64,000 nt of DNA, taken from the NCBI GenBank assembly GCA_003117195.1, contig BDSI01000147.1, positions 228,501-292,500 of the forward strand, written 5' to 3'. How positions within the stretch are numbered: the first letter of the stretch is position 1; each line of letters begins with the position of its first letter. This DNA is from Eudorina sp. 2006-703-Eu-15. Its lineage: Eukaryota; Chlorophyta; Chlorophyceae; Chlamydomonadales; Volvocaceae. A program made the translations under genes and the position numbers. Below the pieces are notes generated by a model, which saw only the letters and a list, made by a program, of their open reading frames with translations, was not told the DNA's origin and ran no database searches. Below are positions 37,852 through 51,009 of the stretch, in pieces.

Positions 37852-38252
37852 CTGTGGGGCGATTGCCAACGGTCAATTATGATATGAGTTACGTACTCGG
37901 AATACGACTAATAAGCCTATATCTACTAACGTATGCATGAGCGCGGGGCTGATGTGCGTAATGTGGTGCTGAGTATGCTGAGCGAGTGACTCTCCAATAT
38001 TATTTACCGGTTCGCCTAGTTTGCATGGGACGTACTGCTGGTCTTATCGTGACGCAATCCAAATAACTCAAACAGCTTCCTTATCCCTTAGTTGCTGTCA
38101 AAATTTATGAGACGCGTGTTAAGATAATAATTGTAATAATATTAGAAACGAACTGGGTTTGGTTTGCGGACATTTGTTTCGCTCAACACACAGCACGCAT
38201 GCATGCACGGTCGGTATCCTATACATGCATCCATGGACATGCACACACGCAC

Positions 38253-38477
38253 CCTGGCGTGAGCAGCAGAAACGCCAGCTGTTCACGAAGGCGCTTGTGC
38301 CAAGACGGATGTGGCTAATCCGCTCATCGGCATTCGAGCATTGGAAAAGGACACGGGTGTCGGCAAGCCCGGTCAGGGTTGACTCCCATTCCAGCTTGTC
38401 CGTGTGGCAACCAATGTGTCCAGTGACGGCGCGGAAACCGCTGCTCGAACTGTACACGACATTGCCACTACTGACAC
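38253..38477 (-). CDS. Unidentified Cys module, part 3
   Basis: Seventy-five codons lie between a TGCCCTCAG acceptor and a GTGCGT donor, phase 1 at both ends. The chain has GFRAVTGHIGC, KLEWESTLTGLADTRVLFQC, ERISHIRLG and NSWRFCC. Regular Cys and Trp spacing suggests a compact beta-rich secreted domain. I could not assign it to a family; it may be a novel or algal-specific module. Confidence 0.65.
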
Positions 38478-38773
38478 CTGAGGGCACGAAGGTATGCGTG
38501 GTCACCAAAGGAACAACATTCTTGAGCAACGACTAGATCAACGACTAGATCTGAGGTCATTCAAATTATCCAAAATACGAAGAGCAACATTGTAGTCTAT
38601 ATATGGAGGGGCAGGAAACTTCAGCTGTCGCCGTGCACCTAGCGCACCGATGGCTATGTGTCACCGCCGATGACCAGCAGCCGATGACCACACAGCGTCA
38701 CCGCCGATGACTTGCTGGAACTGCTGAAACATCCTTAATAATGCTTACTAGCTGAAACAGATTATTTCGAGCA

Positions 38774-39160
38774 TGGTGGCGGTGGTCGGTGGTGGTGGTG
38801 GTGGCGGTGGTGGCGGTGGTGGTGGCGGTGGTGGCGGTGGTGGTGGTGGCGGTGCGTGGTGGCGGTGGTGGTGGTGGTGGTGGTGGTGGTGGTGGTGGTG
38901 GTGGTGGTGGTGGTGGTGGTGGTGGTGGTGGTGGTGGTGGTGGTGGTGGTGGTGGTGGTGGTGGTGGTGGTGGTGGTGGTGGTGGTGGTGGTGGTGGTGG
39001 TGGTGGTGGTGGTGGTGTGGTGGTGGTGGTGGTGGTGGTGGTGGTGGTGGTGGTGGTGGTGGTGGTGGTGGTGGTGGTGGTGGTGGTGGTGGTGGTGGTG
39101 GTGGTGGTGGTGGTGGTGGTGGTGGTAGTAGTGATGGTGGTGGTGGTGGTGGTGGTGGTG
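38774..39160 (+). repeat. (GGT)n repeat
   Basis: About 385 bp of GGT with scattered GGC, one AGT and two phase slips. It lies in an intron of the unidentified Cys module; the transcript would carry (ACC)n. Open frames here are artefacts. Confidence 0.95.
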
Positions 39161-39196
39161 ACGAAACCCCCTTGACCTGCTTGATTTATTACTCAC

Positions 39197-39269
39197 CTGT
39201 AACCTCAGTTGCTATGGTTGTGGGAAGGGGTCCGATTGAGGTGGCGCCATTGCCGCACATCAGGGAGAC
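39197..39269 (-). CDS. Unidentified Cys module, part 2
   Basis: A short exon (VSLMCGNGATSIGPLPTTI) lies between CCAAACAG and GTGAGT, phase 0 in and phase 1 out. It joins exactly to the exon ending at 38,477. It is placed between two giant simple repeats (CAGA upstream, GGT downstream). Confidence 0.5.
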
Positions 39270-39379
39270 CTGTTTGGCGAAACAAGCGAGATGTGCATAC
39301 ACCAACTAACGGTCGTTACTTGTGTGTACATCATGTTTAGGCCATCACGTACTGTGCTGGTGGACACTTGTATCAACAT

Positions 39380-39860
39380 TTTTGGGCGGGGCCCCAGCGC
39401 GAAGCGCGTTCGGGGGGCCCCGCCCCCTAGGGGCAATCCTGTCCGTGTTTCCGCAGCAATTGAACGAAGATGGCGGAGGGATTCCACAACGAAATCGTCC
39501 GTCCGTCAGTAACGCTTCGATTTGCTTTGCGGCAAAACAAAAATGCATCAAGCTTGCTTGACAGACGGATGTGGTACATGCAGAGGCGTCCAGCGTTACG
39601 ATATAATGCAGATGCGGTGACCGCCGCCGCCAACGGCGCGGCGCGTACTGCAGGTTGGTTTCGGGGCTACCCTAGCTACCTGCTTGAGCTTGCTCAATCT
39701 ATACACGCCGATCCTCCTTCAACATCAACGACAACCTCAATGACACCCTTTCACTCTCTCACATCCATGCGCGGTAACAGAGTTTTCGTTGTAAAGCAAG
39801 CGGCCTGTACGGATTGTAGGGGGCCCCGCCCAAGCAATTTCCGGCTTCGAGGAAGCCGAC
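39380..39860 (+). mobile_element. Family B element, internally deleted
   Basis: The GC palindrome at 39,385-39,427 is followed after about 50 bp by the right half of B (CTTGACAGACGGATGTGG, CGGCCTGTACGGATTGTAGG). About 550 bp of the middle is missing compared with copies 1 and 2. Confidence 0.65.
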
Positions 39861-40090
39861 CCCGCCGAGCCCCAGCTACTGGCCAGCCACTGCCCAGCTT
39901 CTCAACCCAGCTACGGGTCAGCCACTCGCTACATGGAACCCGACTCACCAGTTACACGTCCAGGCTACTCGTACCAGTTACACGTCCCAGCTACTCGTAC
40001 CAGTTACACGTCCCAGCTACTCGTACCAATTACACGTCCCAGCTACACGGTCACTACTGGGCAGTAGCTGGCCTGCCCAGCTACTGCCCA
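39860..40090 (+). repeat. 26-bp minisatellite around CAGCTACTCGTACC
   Basis: Three to four units of CTACTCGTACCAGTTACACG-TCCCAG at about 39,945-40,050, flanked by looser CAGCTACTGG/CCAGCCACT repeats. It follows the B element end. Confidence 0.7.
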
Positions 40091-40429
40091 GATCGTCGAG
40101 GGGGGTCCAAGTAGCTGGGGTCCTTGCTGCCATAGGGCCCCTAATTGTTCAAGCCAATTGGGACATTCCTCGAGCAAAGTAAGCAATAATGTCAACTGAT
40201 GACATGCACAAAAATGCCGTATTTAACTAACCTGGACAACTCCAAAATATCCGTATACATAGCCCATGGTTTGTTGCACCCATATGACATATGTATTTGC
40301 TGGACACCTGTGTTGTGAACATGAGGTTTATTGGAATACATGCATGGTCGAAAGGTGGAGACCAGGCCAACCAATGTGTGTGGCTCCCGGCCGAGGACCA
40401 AGTAATAACAACATGTATGCTGCACGCCC

Positions 40430-40560
40430 ATCCGCCCACCGGCCCGCCCCCCCGCCCACCGGCCCGCCCGCCCGCCCGCCCGCCTGCCCGCCGGCCAGGC
40501 AGCCCGCCGGCCAGGCAGCCCGCCGGCCAGGCAGCCCGCCGGCCAGGCAGCCCGCCGGCC
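40430..40560 (+). repeat. GC-rich short repeats (CCGGCCAGGCAGCCCG)
   Basis: CCGCCCACCGGCCCG and then about five copies of a 16-bp CCGGCCAGGCAGCCCG-like unit, directly joined to the CAGA array. GC content is above 80 percent. Confidence 0.8.
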
Positions 40561-42454
<1,894 letters not shown>

Positions 42455-42547
42455 GCTCGCCCGCTTGCCCGCCCGCCTGACAGACAGATAGACAGATTGA
42501 CATAAGAGGCAGGTAGGCAGGCAGACAAGTAGACAGCCAGTACATAC

Positions 42548-42656
42548 CTGAGATCTGTTGTCCTGTAGCCGCGGATGAACCATTCATTGCCGCAAGGACG
42601 TCCCGGAAAAGATCCCAATACATCGAGATTGTTGGGAGATTGCAGGCAAACGTCCG
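42548..42656 (-). CDS. Unidentified Cys module, part 1
   Basis: It begins after GTTGCAG with [17 protein letters not shown] and [19 protein letters not shown], phase 1 in. The best donor, GTATGT, leaves two bases, but the next exon needs zero; a GTACTG four bases on would restore phase and read DLRYVSLMCG. So either that donor is used or a small exon is missing behind the CAGA repeat. The family is not recognised. Confidence 0.6.
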
Positions 42657-42961
42657 CTGCAACACAGGACCGATCTGTCAATGATACGTAATCGGCAACC
42701 AACATGTGAGGCAGGGTGCGTTTGCCCAAATATAAAAATGAAACACAATCTTGATACATTTCTAGATTGTGCCTTTCAAGCTTTCTTTGTGCACATTTGC
42801 TAGAATGACGCATGCATGTGGCAGTGCAGAGACATCTAGGGTCTGGAGTAACGATAATGTCGATATAATTACCGTTCCCGTACTTGTCGGGCCAGCTACC
42901 AATGACTTTGACATTCATTATAATTTAGGCGATCATGCGGCATGAGTAATACTATTCTTAC

Positions 42962-43198
42962 CATTTGGTGGCGGTGGCGGCGGTGGTGGCGGTGCTGGTG
43001 GTGGTGGTACCGGTGGTGGAGGCGGTGGGGGAGGCCGCGGTGGTGACGGTGGCGGCGGCAATGGTGGAGACGGTGGTGGCGGCGATGGTGATGGTGGTGA
43101 CGGTGGCGGCGGTCTCGGTGGTGGCGGTGGCGGCGGCGATGGTGATGGTGGTGACGGTGGCGGCGGTCTCGGTGGTGGCGGTGGCGGCGGCGATGGGT
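42962..43198 (-). CDS. PPSP/PPPP rod exon (hydroxyproline-rich type)
   Basis: Between CACACCCAG and GTAAGA lie 78 codons of nearly pure Pro/Ser (PPPPSPPSPSPPPP repeated, with a few Arg, Leu, Val, Ala). In green algae such runs form extended hydroxylated, glycosylated rods, as in pherophorins and cell-wall glycoproteins. The exon is phase 1 at both ends and fits both neighbours. At DNA level it is a GGT/GGC-rich imperfect repeat with a 54-bp segment duplicated (about 43,079-43,190). Confidence 0.75.
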
Positions 43199-44606
43199 CT
43201 GGGTGTGCACAGTAGCAGCACATATATAACTGATGAACAGGCGGAGGGCGGAGCTAGCTCTGGGTAGAACCCTGGCACTTCTGTATGTCAAGTAGGTATA
43301 TGCAATGGAGCTATGTACGTGCATCTGGGCAACAATGGTGGTAAGCCGTTCGCCTGTGCACGTCTTGATTTGCAGATAGGCCCGCTGCCGTGCGGAGCGA
43401 CCACGTTACCGGGTTCCCCCGCCGCACTGGCTTTGAAGACTACCGAGGAATCCTAAAATGCCTTAACAGGAAGTTTCGCCGGCTGCGCCCGATTGCAGCA
43501 CGCGAATGTCGAATGCACGTACGTACTAGGTAGCAAGCAGGAAAGCAAGGAGACCACTACAGACAGTCCAAAGGGAACGATTAGAACAATTTATGAACGA
43601 TTGAGTTGCAGTGGGTTGACATGCGCTCCAAGTAGTACTCCAAGAGCCTTGCCAACGAGTACGAGCTGGGTCCCAGGCCATGAATTCCAGCATGAATCGA
43701 GAAGAGCCCTCCTCCGCGCGAGTGATGTCGTACACGGTACAACCAGCAAAACATGTATTTCAAGCCTCGACCTGACCTTAACCCTAACCCTAAAACCCCG
43801 ACCCCTCAGCAACGACAGATTAGACAGATAGATCCGCTGTTCTCTAGCTAGGGACACTGCGTGTGTATGCCTCCCCTTACGCCCTCTGTTGGTCTCCAGC
43901 GCCCAGCACGACAACCAGGAGTGTATGTATATAATGTATACACGTAGCGTGTTCGTGTGTAAGCAATAATGACGGGCATGATGAGCAAGTGAGCGCTTGA
44001 GCGCTGGTCGGTCGGACGCACTGGCGAAGCAAAATTTATTCTTACTACTATTATTATTGTTATTGTTAGTATAATTTATATAATAAGGATGCCTGACGGA
44101 ATCGGAACGATATCGAGTTCATTCATTCAACTATTTACGGGAATTGCAAACAACGGGGGCAACAAATCAACGGGAATACAATACACCTATGAATATTGGG
44201 ATCGCGTTGATGATGTATACATGCAGAACCAGTAGAACCCCGACGTCCATACAGACATGCACCACTTTATTTATTACGTACGTATGTCTAGTATGTCTGT
44301 ACGTATGTCTGCAATGTTGCCCCGTTGTGCGCCGCTGCTTGCTTCGTTCGGTGTCTGACTGGGTAAGGCCACGACCCGGTGTGCTTTTGTTTAAGACGAT
44401 GAGGTATGGGGGGGTCTTGCTGCTCTGTCGGTGGGGCCTGCTGGGGCGGCTTGCCCTGGTATACACCGTTGATCCATTTGGGGTACGCTGTAACGATGAT
44501 TCATGATGTATAAAATACATGAGACAATGAATCCATTCTACTGTCAGACATGGCAATCAAGGCATATGGGCAATTGCTTGTGTTCAGTTCCATCCAAACA
44601 TCTTAC
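43199..44606. other. Intron with repeat D copy and telomere-like tract
   Basis: The intron between the SRCR 3 and rod exons. 43,780-43,802 has CCCTAACCCTAAAACCCC; 44,395-44,515 is an inverted repeat D fragment; 44,040-44,080 is ATT-rich. A possible minus-strand frame at 43.55-43.74 kb has no splice support. Confidence 0.5.
43780..43802 (+). repeat. Telomere-like tract
   Basis: CTTAACCCTAACCCTAAAAC contains CCCTAA and CCCTAAAA, the latter being the Chlamydomonas-type telomere unit. Only two or three units. Confidence 0.5.
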
Positions 44607-44724
44607 TGAAACAATGAATATTGACATAAGACCGACGCCCATTGGGACACAGCGGCTGCTGCGCTCCAGCGGGGTTCCTGATGCAACTCTGTATGTCATT
44701 CTCGGTACCGTTGCACTTGACAAC
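44607..44724 (-). CDS. SRCR domain 3, second half
   Basis: It starts after CGTCCAG in phase 0. VVKCNGTENDIQSCIRNP and SYVNIHC give the SRCR C-terminal cysteines, although the usual 'D-V-x-C' is replaced by V-V-K-C. The donor GTAAGA leaves one base, which fits the Pro-rich exon at 43.2 kb. Confidence 0.82.
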
Positions 44725-45053
44725 CTGGACGCATGCACATCAGGCACATGGATTGGTGGATGGGAGTCAGGTTACACGGTTGCATGCATTAAGGCTAATT
44801 TTGGCGGTAGCTAGAACAAAATCTTTTAAGGACGAATGAAAAGACTGTTCGCACGATCTACACTCACTTGCGCCGCACTTCTCCGTACACCTTCACTACA
44901 TGCACGCACTATGACCGCGTTGCTCAATTGTCAGCGTTGCCTCGTCAGCAGCCTGCCCGGTACTCATCTGTACGGCATGTGTACGGCGAGGCGCCCCCGG
45001 TGTAGCACCCCATCCATACGGTGTAAGCATGTCACTCAATAGCTTTTACTTAC

Positions 45054-45280
45054 CCAAGGCACGGGAGGCACACCCAGCGGCGAGATGAAGTCTGTAACAT
45101 TGTCAAGCGTGATAACACCTTCAGCCCAGCCCAAGGCACGGCATGCAACCCTGGCGTCGCGATCCGTAAAGTTGTCAGTGCAGAAGCTATGAAACGTGTT
45201 GTTGATGAGGATTTCCAGCCGCCCTGTTACACTGGCGGGACCTTGTAGAACATCTCTTCCATCCACCAGCCGAGTAAAAC
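45054..45280 (-). CDS. SRCR domain 3, first half
   Basis: The exon reads GFTRLVDGRD, then TGRLEILINNTFHSFCTDNF and ARVACRALGW. The RLVDG start and A-R-V-A-C-R-x-L-G-W are clear SRCR signatures. It enters in phase 1 across the 1.3-kb GC repeat intron and exits at GTAAGT in phase 0. Confidence 0.9.
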
Positions 45281-45399
45281 CTGCGGCAATAATACAAATT
45301 TAATGCTAGGACGATCTGGAGCATTTCCTAGCCATATACAACCACATTTAGCCCTAGCCTTACGTAGCCAGTGCCCGCCCACCCGCGTCCGCCCGCCCG

Positions 45400-45620
<221 letters not shown>

Positions 45621-45639
45621 CGCGCCCGCGCCCCGCCCC

Positions 45640-45878
45640 CCGCGCCCGCGCCCGCCCACCCGCGCCCGCGCGCCCGCCCACCCGCGCCCGCGCGCCCGCC
45701 CACCCGCGCCCGCGCGCCCGCCCACCCGCGCCCGCGCGCCCGCCCACCCGCGCCCGCGCGCCCGCCCACCCGCGCCCGCGCGCCCGCCCACCCGCGCCGC
45801 GCGCCCGCCCACCCGCGCCCGCGCGCCCGCCCACCCGCGCCCGCGCGCCCGCCCCCGCGCCCGCGCGCCCGCCCCCCG
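45640..45878 (+). repeat. 22-bp GC minisatellite
   Basis: About eight copies of CGCGCCCGCGCGCCCGCCCA plus CC, with small losses (one copy lacks CC at 45,797). It joins the two hexamer arrays. Confidence 0.85.
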
Positions 45879-45879
45879 C

Positions 45880-46397
45880 CCCGGCCCCGGCCCCGGCCCC
45901 GGCCCCGGCCCCGGCCCCGGCCCCGGCCCCGGCCCCGGCCCCGGCCCCGGCCCCGGCCCCGGCCCCGGCCCCGGCCCCGGCCCCGGCCCCGGCCCCGGCC
46001 CCGGCCCCGGCCCCGGCCCCGGCCCCGGCCCCGGCCCCGGCCCCGGCCCGGCCCCGCCCCGGCCCCGGCCCCGGCCCCGGCCCGGCCCCGGCCCCGGCCC
46101 CGCCCCGGCCCCGGCCCGCCCCGGCCCCGGCCCCGGCCCCGGCCCCGGCCCCGGCCCCGGCCCCGCCCCGGCCCCGGCCCGGCCCCGGCCCCGGCCCCGG
46201 CCCCGCCCCGGCCCCGGCCCCGGCCCCGGCCCCGGCCCCGGCCCCGGCCCCGGCCCCGGCCCCGGCCCCGGCCCCGGCCCCGGCCCCGGCCCCGGCCCCG
46301 GCCCCCCCCCCCCCCCCCGGCCCCGGCCCCGGCCCGGCCCCGGCCCCGGCCCCGGCCCCGGCCCCGGCCCCGGCCCCGGCCCCGGCCCCGGCTCCGG
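45880..46397 (+). repeat. (CCGGCC)n repeat; GGGGCC in the transcript
   Basis: About 85 units of CCCCGG, with single-base losses and one C15 run at 46,304-46,318. Because the gene is on the minus strand, its RNA would contain (GGGGCC)n. It lies between the SRCR 2 and SRCR 3 exons. Confidence 0.95.
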
Positions 46398-46614
46398 CCA
46401 TATCTAACCGTGGCATAAGGCCACTTACAGCTGGGGTATAGTAAGTATACTGGATAGGGCCCAACTCAAGAGCCGGGCTTCACAAGCGGGACTTCGCAGT
46501 TCTCAACCATTAGTCACGACCTAAATTGATCGAATGAACAAACCTGAAACTTTATGGTTGCAACCTTGATAGCTAACTGCGTATACTGGGTTGCTTGGTT
46601 GCTATCGAGTGTAC

Positions 46615-46810
46615 CTTGCATGTGGTTGGTGCACTTGATGAAAACGTCCTGGTTGTGATTGCAGTCATGGTAACCCCAAGCATTGCGCTCGCATGCCGCC
46701 AGTCCTGCTTCATCACCGTAGCAGTCCACGTTATCAAGCCAAATGGATTTGTCGGGTGCAGCAGGCGCAAACAGGCTCGCGACATTTCTTGAGGTGCAAG
46801 CTGGCTCGCT
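46615..46810 (-). CDS. SRCR domain 2, second half
   Basis: A pyrimidine-rich acceptor (CCTCCCTGGCAG) opens the frame in phase 0. IWLDNVDCYGDEAGLAAC and WGYHDCNHNQDVFIKC are the canonical SRCR C-terminal half. The donor is GTACAC, phase 1. The exon is followed by the GC-repeat-filled intron at 45.3-46.6 kb. Confidence 0.88.
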
Positions 46811-47467
46811 CTGCCAGGGAGGGTCGCATTTGCAAGGAGGGTAGTTTGATTAGCAGAAGGGATAAACGGCAATAATATGATATATCTTCATAAGCAATAA
46901 GCAAGATCGTGTATTTGTGCAAAACTGCGATTTTGTATGCATGGACTGTAAAAAGGTGGAACCGAGTACCGAATATATAGGTGTTGTGACAGGCCAAGCA
47001 AGGTCAGCTCGATTGCTATCTATTGCTTTCACAAATATCACAAAATAAACGCAGCCGTACGTAGCACACACACGAAATCGCTCAGCTCTTGTATTCCTCG
47101 GCACTAACGATTGATTAAGTATTGGTCATGTTTAATATTTCGGTACATATATATTAACATACATAACAGTGGACCTTGCTTCTCCAATATTGGAAAGAAG
47201 ACAGGTCAACAAATAAAGGGCTTCCTTGATATGCTGTGTAACTTCAATGGCGGATGTTAAAAAATGCCGTGCATTTCGTTTAGGTTATCAGGCATCGTGC
47301 TGCCGTCTGTGTGCAGTTCCTCGCCAAGTGTGTGGCGTGCATGCCGGGGGGGGGGGCGCTATCTATATGTATAAACAAAAAACCAAGTGTTTATGTACGT
47401 GGCGTACACAGCATATTCACATTTATATGTACATACATACACGTAAGGACGTAGATAGCTAGCTCAC
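46811..47467. other. Intron inside SRCR domain 2
   Basis: Ordinary AT-rich intron sequence of 0.66 kb. A run of nine G lies near 47,350. No repeat family or gene is recognised. Confidence 0.5.
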
Positions 47468-47742
47468 CGATGCTGTCTGACTGACGGTAAAGCTTCCCGG
47501 ATCTATCACGCAGCCGGTGTGGAATCCCAGTGCGCGGCAGGACACCTCGGTGTTAACTCTGTGCCACCAATCGGAGCACACTGTGCCCCAGTTCAGGTTA
47601 TGCCACACTTCCAGCCGCCCGGCGGCCCAGGTCGGAACTGAACCCCGCCCTGGAGCCGGGGCGGTGACGGCTGATGTCCGATTCAACGCCAGACGGGGCT
47701 TGCCCTCCGCAGGACAATCCGGACACTTGAAGCACGTTACAC
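47468..47742 (-). CDS. SRCR domain 2, first half
   Basis: It starts with a short Cys segment (VTCFKCPDCPAEGKPRLAL), a linker, then GRLEVWHNLNWGTVCSDWW and EVSCRALGF of an SRCR domain. The exon is phase 1 in (completing Gly), phase 0 out. Both splice sites are consensus (TATTCAG; GTGAGC). A Cys-Asp-to-Cys-Ser change sits in the usual CDD motif. Confidence 0.88.
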
Positions 47743-48052
47743 CTGAATAATGGATCGATCGGTGAAGCAAGCAGAAATGAAGGAACGATGAACATATGTA
47801 CATGTATCATACATGGCATGATGACAAGCAAATAATAAAAAATGTTTCAGCAAGTTTGCCCCCTAGTAATGTTTGCGATGCAGTCGTCGTGAGCCTGGCT
47901 GATGAACGTTTCAGGTGCTAGATAGATACATAGGTAGGCAAGTGCTGCACCAAGCAAATGTCCCAGATAGATAAAAGTAGCAGCGGAAATAAAGACAGAA
48001 AAAGACATAATGTTTTATATGTGACCAGCAGCGACTGCATGAACGTGCTCAC

Positions 48053-48312
48053 CTGCGTCCTCCCAGTGCGAGCACGTATGCAACCCCCATTGGTTCCGGT
48101 ACATGGGGCATTCTGCCAGTCGCGACTCATTTCCTCGACAGCCCACTCTGTGCATCCATATGGGCTGCCACTCATATCCAGGGCCAAATGCGCCGCCCCA
48201 CTCGGCGTAGCCCCCATCGTAGCCTAACTCTCGGCAGACAACACGGGCATCGTCATCGTCCCAGCTGTCATCGCACACAGTTCCAAATTGTCCATTATGG
48301 AAAATCTCCACC
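48053..48312 (-). CDS. SRCR domain 1
   Basis: Nearly the whole domain lies in one exon: VEIFHNGQFGTVCDDSWDD, DARVVCRELGY, then IWMHRVGCRGNESRLAEC and a Trp-Gly-x-His-x-Cys end. These are the SRCR hallmarks (GTVCDD-W, A-x-x-VCR-LG, C-G-E-L--C-H). The acceptor ATTACAG and the donor GTGAGC are both good; the intron behind it is phase 1. SRCR domains mediate ligand binding in animal scavenger receptors and also occur in Chlamydomonas. Confidence 0.92.
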
Positions 48313-48685
48313 CTGTAATCGATGTGTACATACGAATGCGTGCATGCCGCAGTTACTAATGTACCAACATTTCATGTCCACCGAAACGAAAGTGTAAAAT
48401 GTTGATTTCCGAGCACGTGGAGCAATAGGCCAATTTTCATCCAGCGGGTTTATCTTTCGAGCATGCATGAACGAATGAATGAAGGGACAAATAGATAAAG
48501 AAGCATGTTGCGATACTCGTACACGAATGAACATGTTGCGATAACTTTGCATACTAAGGTATACACTTCCGTCCTAGCTGCGCCGTAATGAATAAACCAA
48601 TCGCGCATGTGGTACCTTGCTTGTCGCCGTGTTAGTTGGTTTGTCGCTCGGATAGTACATGCATGATTATTAGTTTGGCACTTAC

Positions 48686-48889
48686 ATTCGCACGCATGTA
48701 TCACCTACCACAGGGATCGCTCCAGGCAATGTATTAACGCGTGCAGCATGAACGGCGCACATGCTTGCTAAGCGTTTACCACAGAACATGCGCGCGCCTT
48801 CCAGAGCTGCTGTCAGGCCAGCATAGTGCACATATCGATAGTGCTCATGGATATCGATAACTGCACATCGACGATCAATTACATTGACA
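48686..48889 (-). CDS. Exon leading into SRCR domain 1
   Basis: A strong GTAAGT donor ends the frame ...GAIPVVGDTCVRM with two bases left, giving CVRM-VEIFHNGQ with the next exon; this is the proper N-terminal strand of an SRCR domain. Upstream residues (LEGARMFCGKRLASMC) are not assigned; they vaguely resemble the helix of a CTLD. Two acceptors are possible (ends 48,889 or 48,860) and the upstream join is open. Confidence 0.65.
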
Positions 48890-49031
48890 CTGCTAACAGT
48901 AGGTGGCATTTAGATGTATGTATTGTTTGGTGTGACCGGTCGAGCATTCCCCTGGCGGATGGACAGTAGTGAGTGGTGACGACTGGGAAAAAAGTGAAAC
49001 CGTGCGCTTATTACCAGTATGAGGATACAAA

Positions 49032-49105
49032 TCAACAATATGTATTGAAGCAATTTTAAAAAATGCAAAGGGATAGCATACCGAGTACAAACCAACAAGT
49101 TCTAC
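49032..49105 (+). repeat. Family B fragment
   Basis: CAACAATATGTATTGAA and ATGCAAAGGGATAGCATACC match the middle of family B (compare 16,674-16,735). Only about 75 bp is left. The rest of 48,890-50,330 shows no gene or repeat that I recognise. Confidence 0.55.
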
Positions 49106-50331
49106 AGCATCACACACCGTCTCGTCCCGTCGTCCCTTGCCAGACCAAAGCCCCCAGGCATGCCGTGGAGGCTTTAGTTATATATAACGAGCTACAATCA
49201 ATGACCGTATGCACATACGTACAGTGTAGCTTCAACATCCCACCTCACCACACTCCCCTCACGCCCAACTCCCAGCAAGTACGGGGCGGGATTAAAGTGA
49301 GATACGTATGTAGTAAAGCACGCAAACCCACCTGCCCGAGCTACCGTCAGGCCAACCGTTCAGTAGCATGACATGGTCTTCACACTTGGCGGCCACATGG
49401 TAAAACCCGAACGTGTACCTGCGTTGACGCGTACATTGCAGGTTACGATGATAAATAAAGCGAGGCAGGATGATGCTGATTCATTATTAGGAGGCACACA
49501 TGCGTCTGGGTGCGTGATGAATAAGGAAGTAGCTGAAATGTTAGGCGACATTATTATTAGGATGGTTAGGCGACAGTGATGGTGATTATCTATAGTTGCA
49601 TTTAAACAGAGCACTACTATATATATCACCTGAACGGCAAGAAGTTAGATGTGAGACACGCTGCGGCAGGTGGGCGAAACAGCTCCACCACATTGGCCAG
49701 CTGTGCACAACACCGTCTTTCAACCATGCGGGTTACGAAGGGGGCCGCCTCCTGCTCGCGAGTGTACATACACACACGCCACACACATATTGAACATACG
49801 AAAGGAGCCATGCACGGTTCATATCAACTATGTTGGAACCAATTATTCATGGCCAACTGCATGGAAACATTCGATTTGATGAATGAACACCCAACACAGT
49901 AAACACAAGCAACCCCTCGGTTTCAACACAGAGTCATGAACACACCGATAGGCATTCGAACACCGTTGTGTTTGAAGGGCAGTCAGCTGCAGTTGGCGAC
50001 GTCTGTTGGGCCACAGCCGCATTAGCCTTGACTAGCGTATGGCATGCACTGGAGTTACGTGCGCGTAAACCTGAAAATCACCGCACATACAAGCAGCAAC
50101 GTATACTTCACAGAACTGACAATACGCTGGTGGGGTGAAAAGCGAGACATGGCAGGCGGGGATCGATGCAACGATTGTGTGTACCCACACAAATAACCAT
50201 TAGGGATAGACTACCTCAGCGATCCATTTCCAATCTATCGAATCATTATTCTATCAGTGTTTATTGACAAGTGAAGTGAAATCATTCAATCATTGATTGT
50301 GTTCAAGGACGACTAGATAGCAAGCAATACA

Positions 50332-50392
50332 TCTTTGCATACCGAGAGATATCTTTGCATACCGAGAGATATCTTTGCATACCGAGAGATTT
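50332..50392 (+). repeat. 20-bp tandem repeat, three units
   Basis: ATCTTTGCATACCGAGAGAT three times in a row, perfect. It lies just downstream of the open frame at 50.43 kb. Confidence 0.9.
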
Positions 50393-50624
50393 ATGGAATA
50401 AAGCCATGGGCCACATGCGTATATGGTGGCTAACTATGTGTCACATGAAGATGGCACGCACCCGACAAATTCACAAGCAGTGTCGTGCACGTCGAGTCGT
50501 ACAAGGCCGTCGGCAATCTTGAGGAGGAGTACCAGTTGTCAGAAAGAATCATGCGCCAGCGCTGGCGAACTTCGTCTCCAGCTTTCGTCTTGCTGCTTTT
50601 ATGCATTGAAAGGGCATCGTTTAC

Positions 50625-50962
50625 CCTTGCCTTGGGTGATGTGGTCACCTTCTTCACGGCCTTGCTGCCAAGGCTACTGCTATTATTGCTGAATGAATTC
50701 AAAACATCGAGGAGCTGACGGTGGCGGCCAGATGTCTTGCGAGGTGGGGGTAAGCGTCGTGGAGACGGAGGTCTGTTTGGTGGTGGGCTAGGCAGGCATA
50801 CTATGTTACCAGGGTTCCCATCATCGAGGAAGCTGAAATCCCTCGACATGCTGGTGTTGCCTGCGATGCCCTGCTGGCAGACTTTACATGCAGTGAGGCC
50901 CTCGATGTCGGCGTACATGTTGCCGAGGCACGGTGTGCAGCCAATGGCCGTTGTAGGATCGC
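50625..50962 (-). CDS. Second GCC2/GCC3-like repeat plus Pro-rich linker
   Basis: It starts in phase after TTTTGCAG. CTPCLGNMYADIEGLTACKVC is a clear GCC2/GCC3-type repeat (the first 20 residues form the core), followed by a linker SPPPNRPPSPRRLPPPRK like the basic/proline linkers of volvocine extracellular matrix proteins, then a Ser/Asn-rich tail. The end is uncertain: GTAAAC at 50,624 is the most donor-like site, but the frame stays open to a TAG near 50,430. None of the likely donors was proven to fit the next exon. Confidence 0.6.
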
Positions 50963-51009
50963 CTGCAAAAGCAAAACGATGAGGATGTGCTCATTAGTGG
51001 TGGTTGTTT

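Noticed and set aside
38762..39309. Frames of poly-Gly, poly-Val, poly-Trp, poly-His and poly-Thr
   Set aside because: These come from the GGT repeat in an intron; splice sites on either side exclude it.
42690..42918. An extra exon ([23 protein letters not shown]) 5' of the 42.6-kb exon
   Set aside because: It is open and has cysteines, but the rod exon and the 42.6-kb exon already join in phase without it, and its donor is unclear. Left out but worth checking in cDNA.
43526..43831. Minus-strand frames at 43.5-43.8 kb as an exon
   Set aside because: No good splice pair was found, two frames compete, and the SRCR 3 and rod exons join directly in phase.
50332..50392. Three short repeats as a CRISPR array
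   Set aside because: The units are contiguous without spacers and the genome is eukaryotic.
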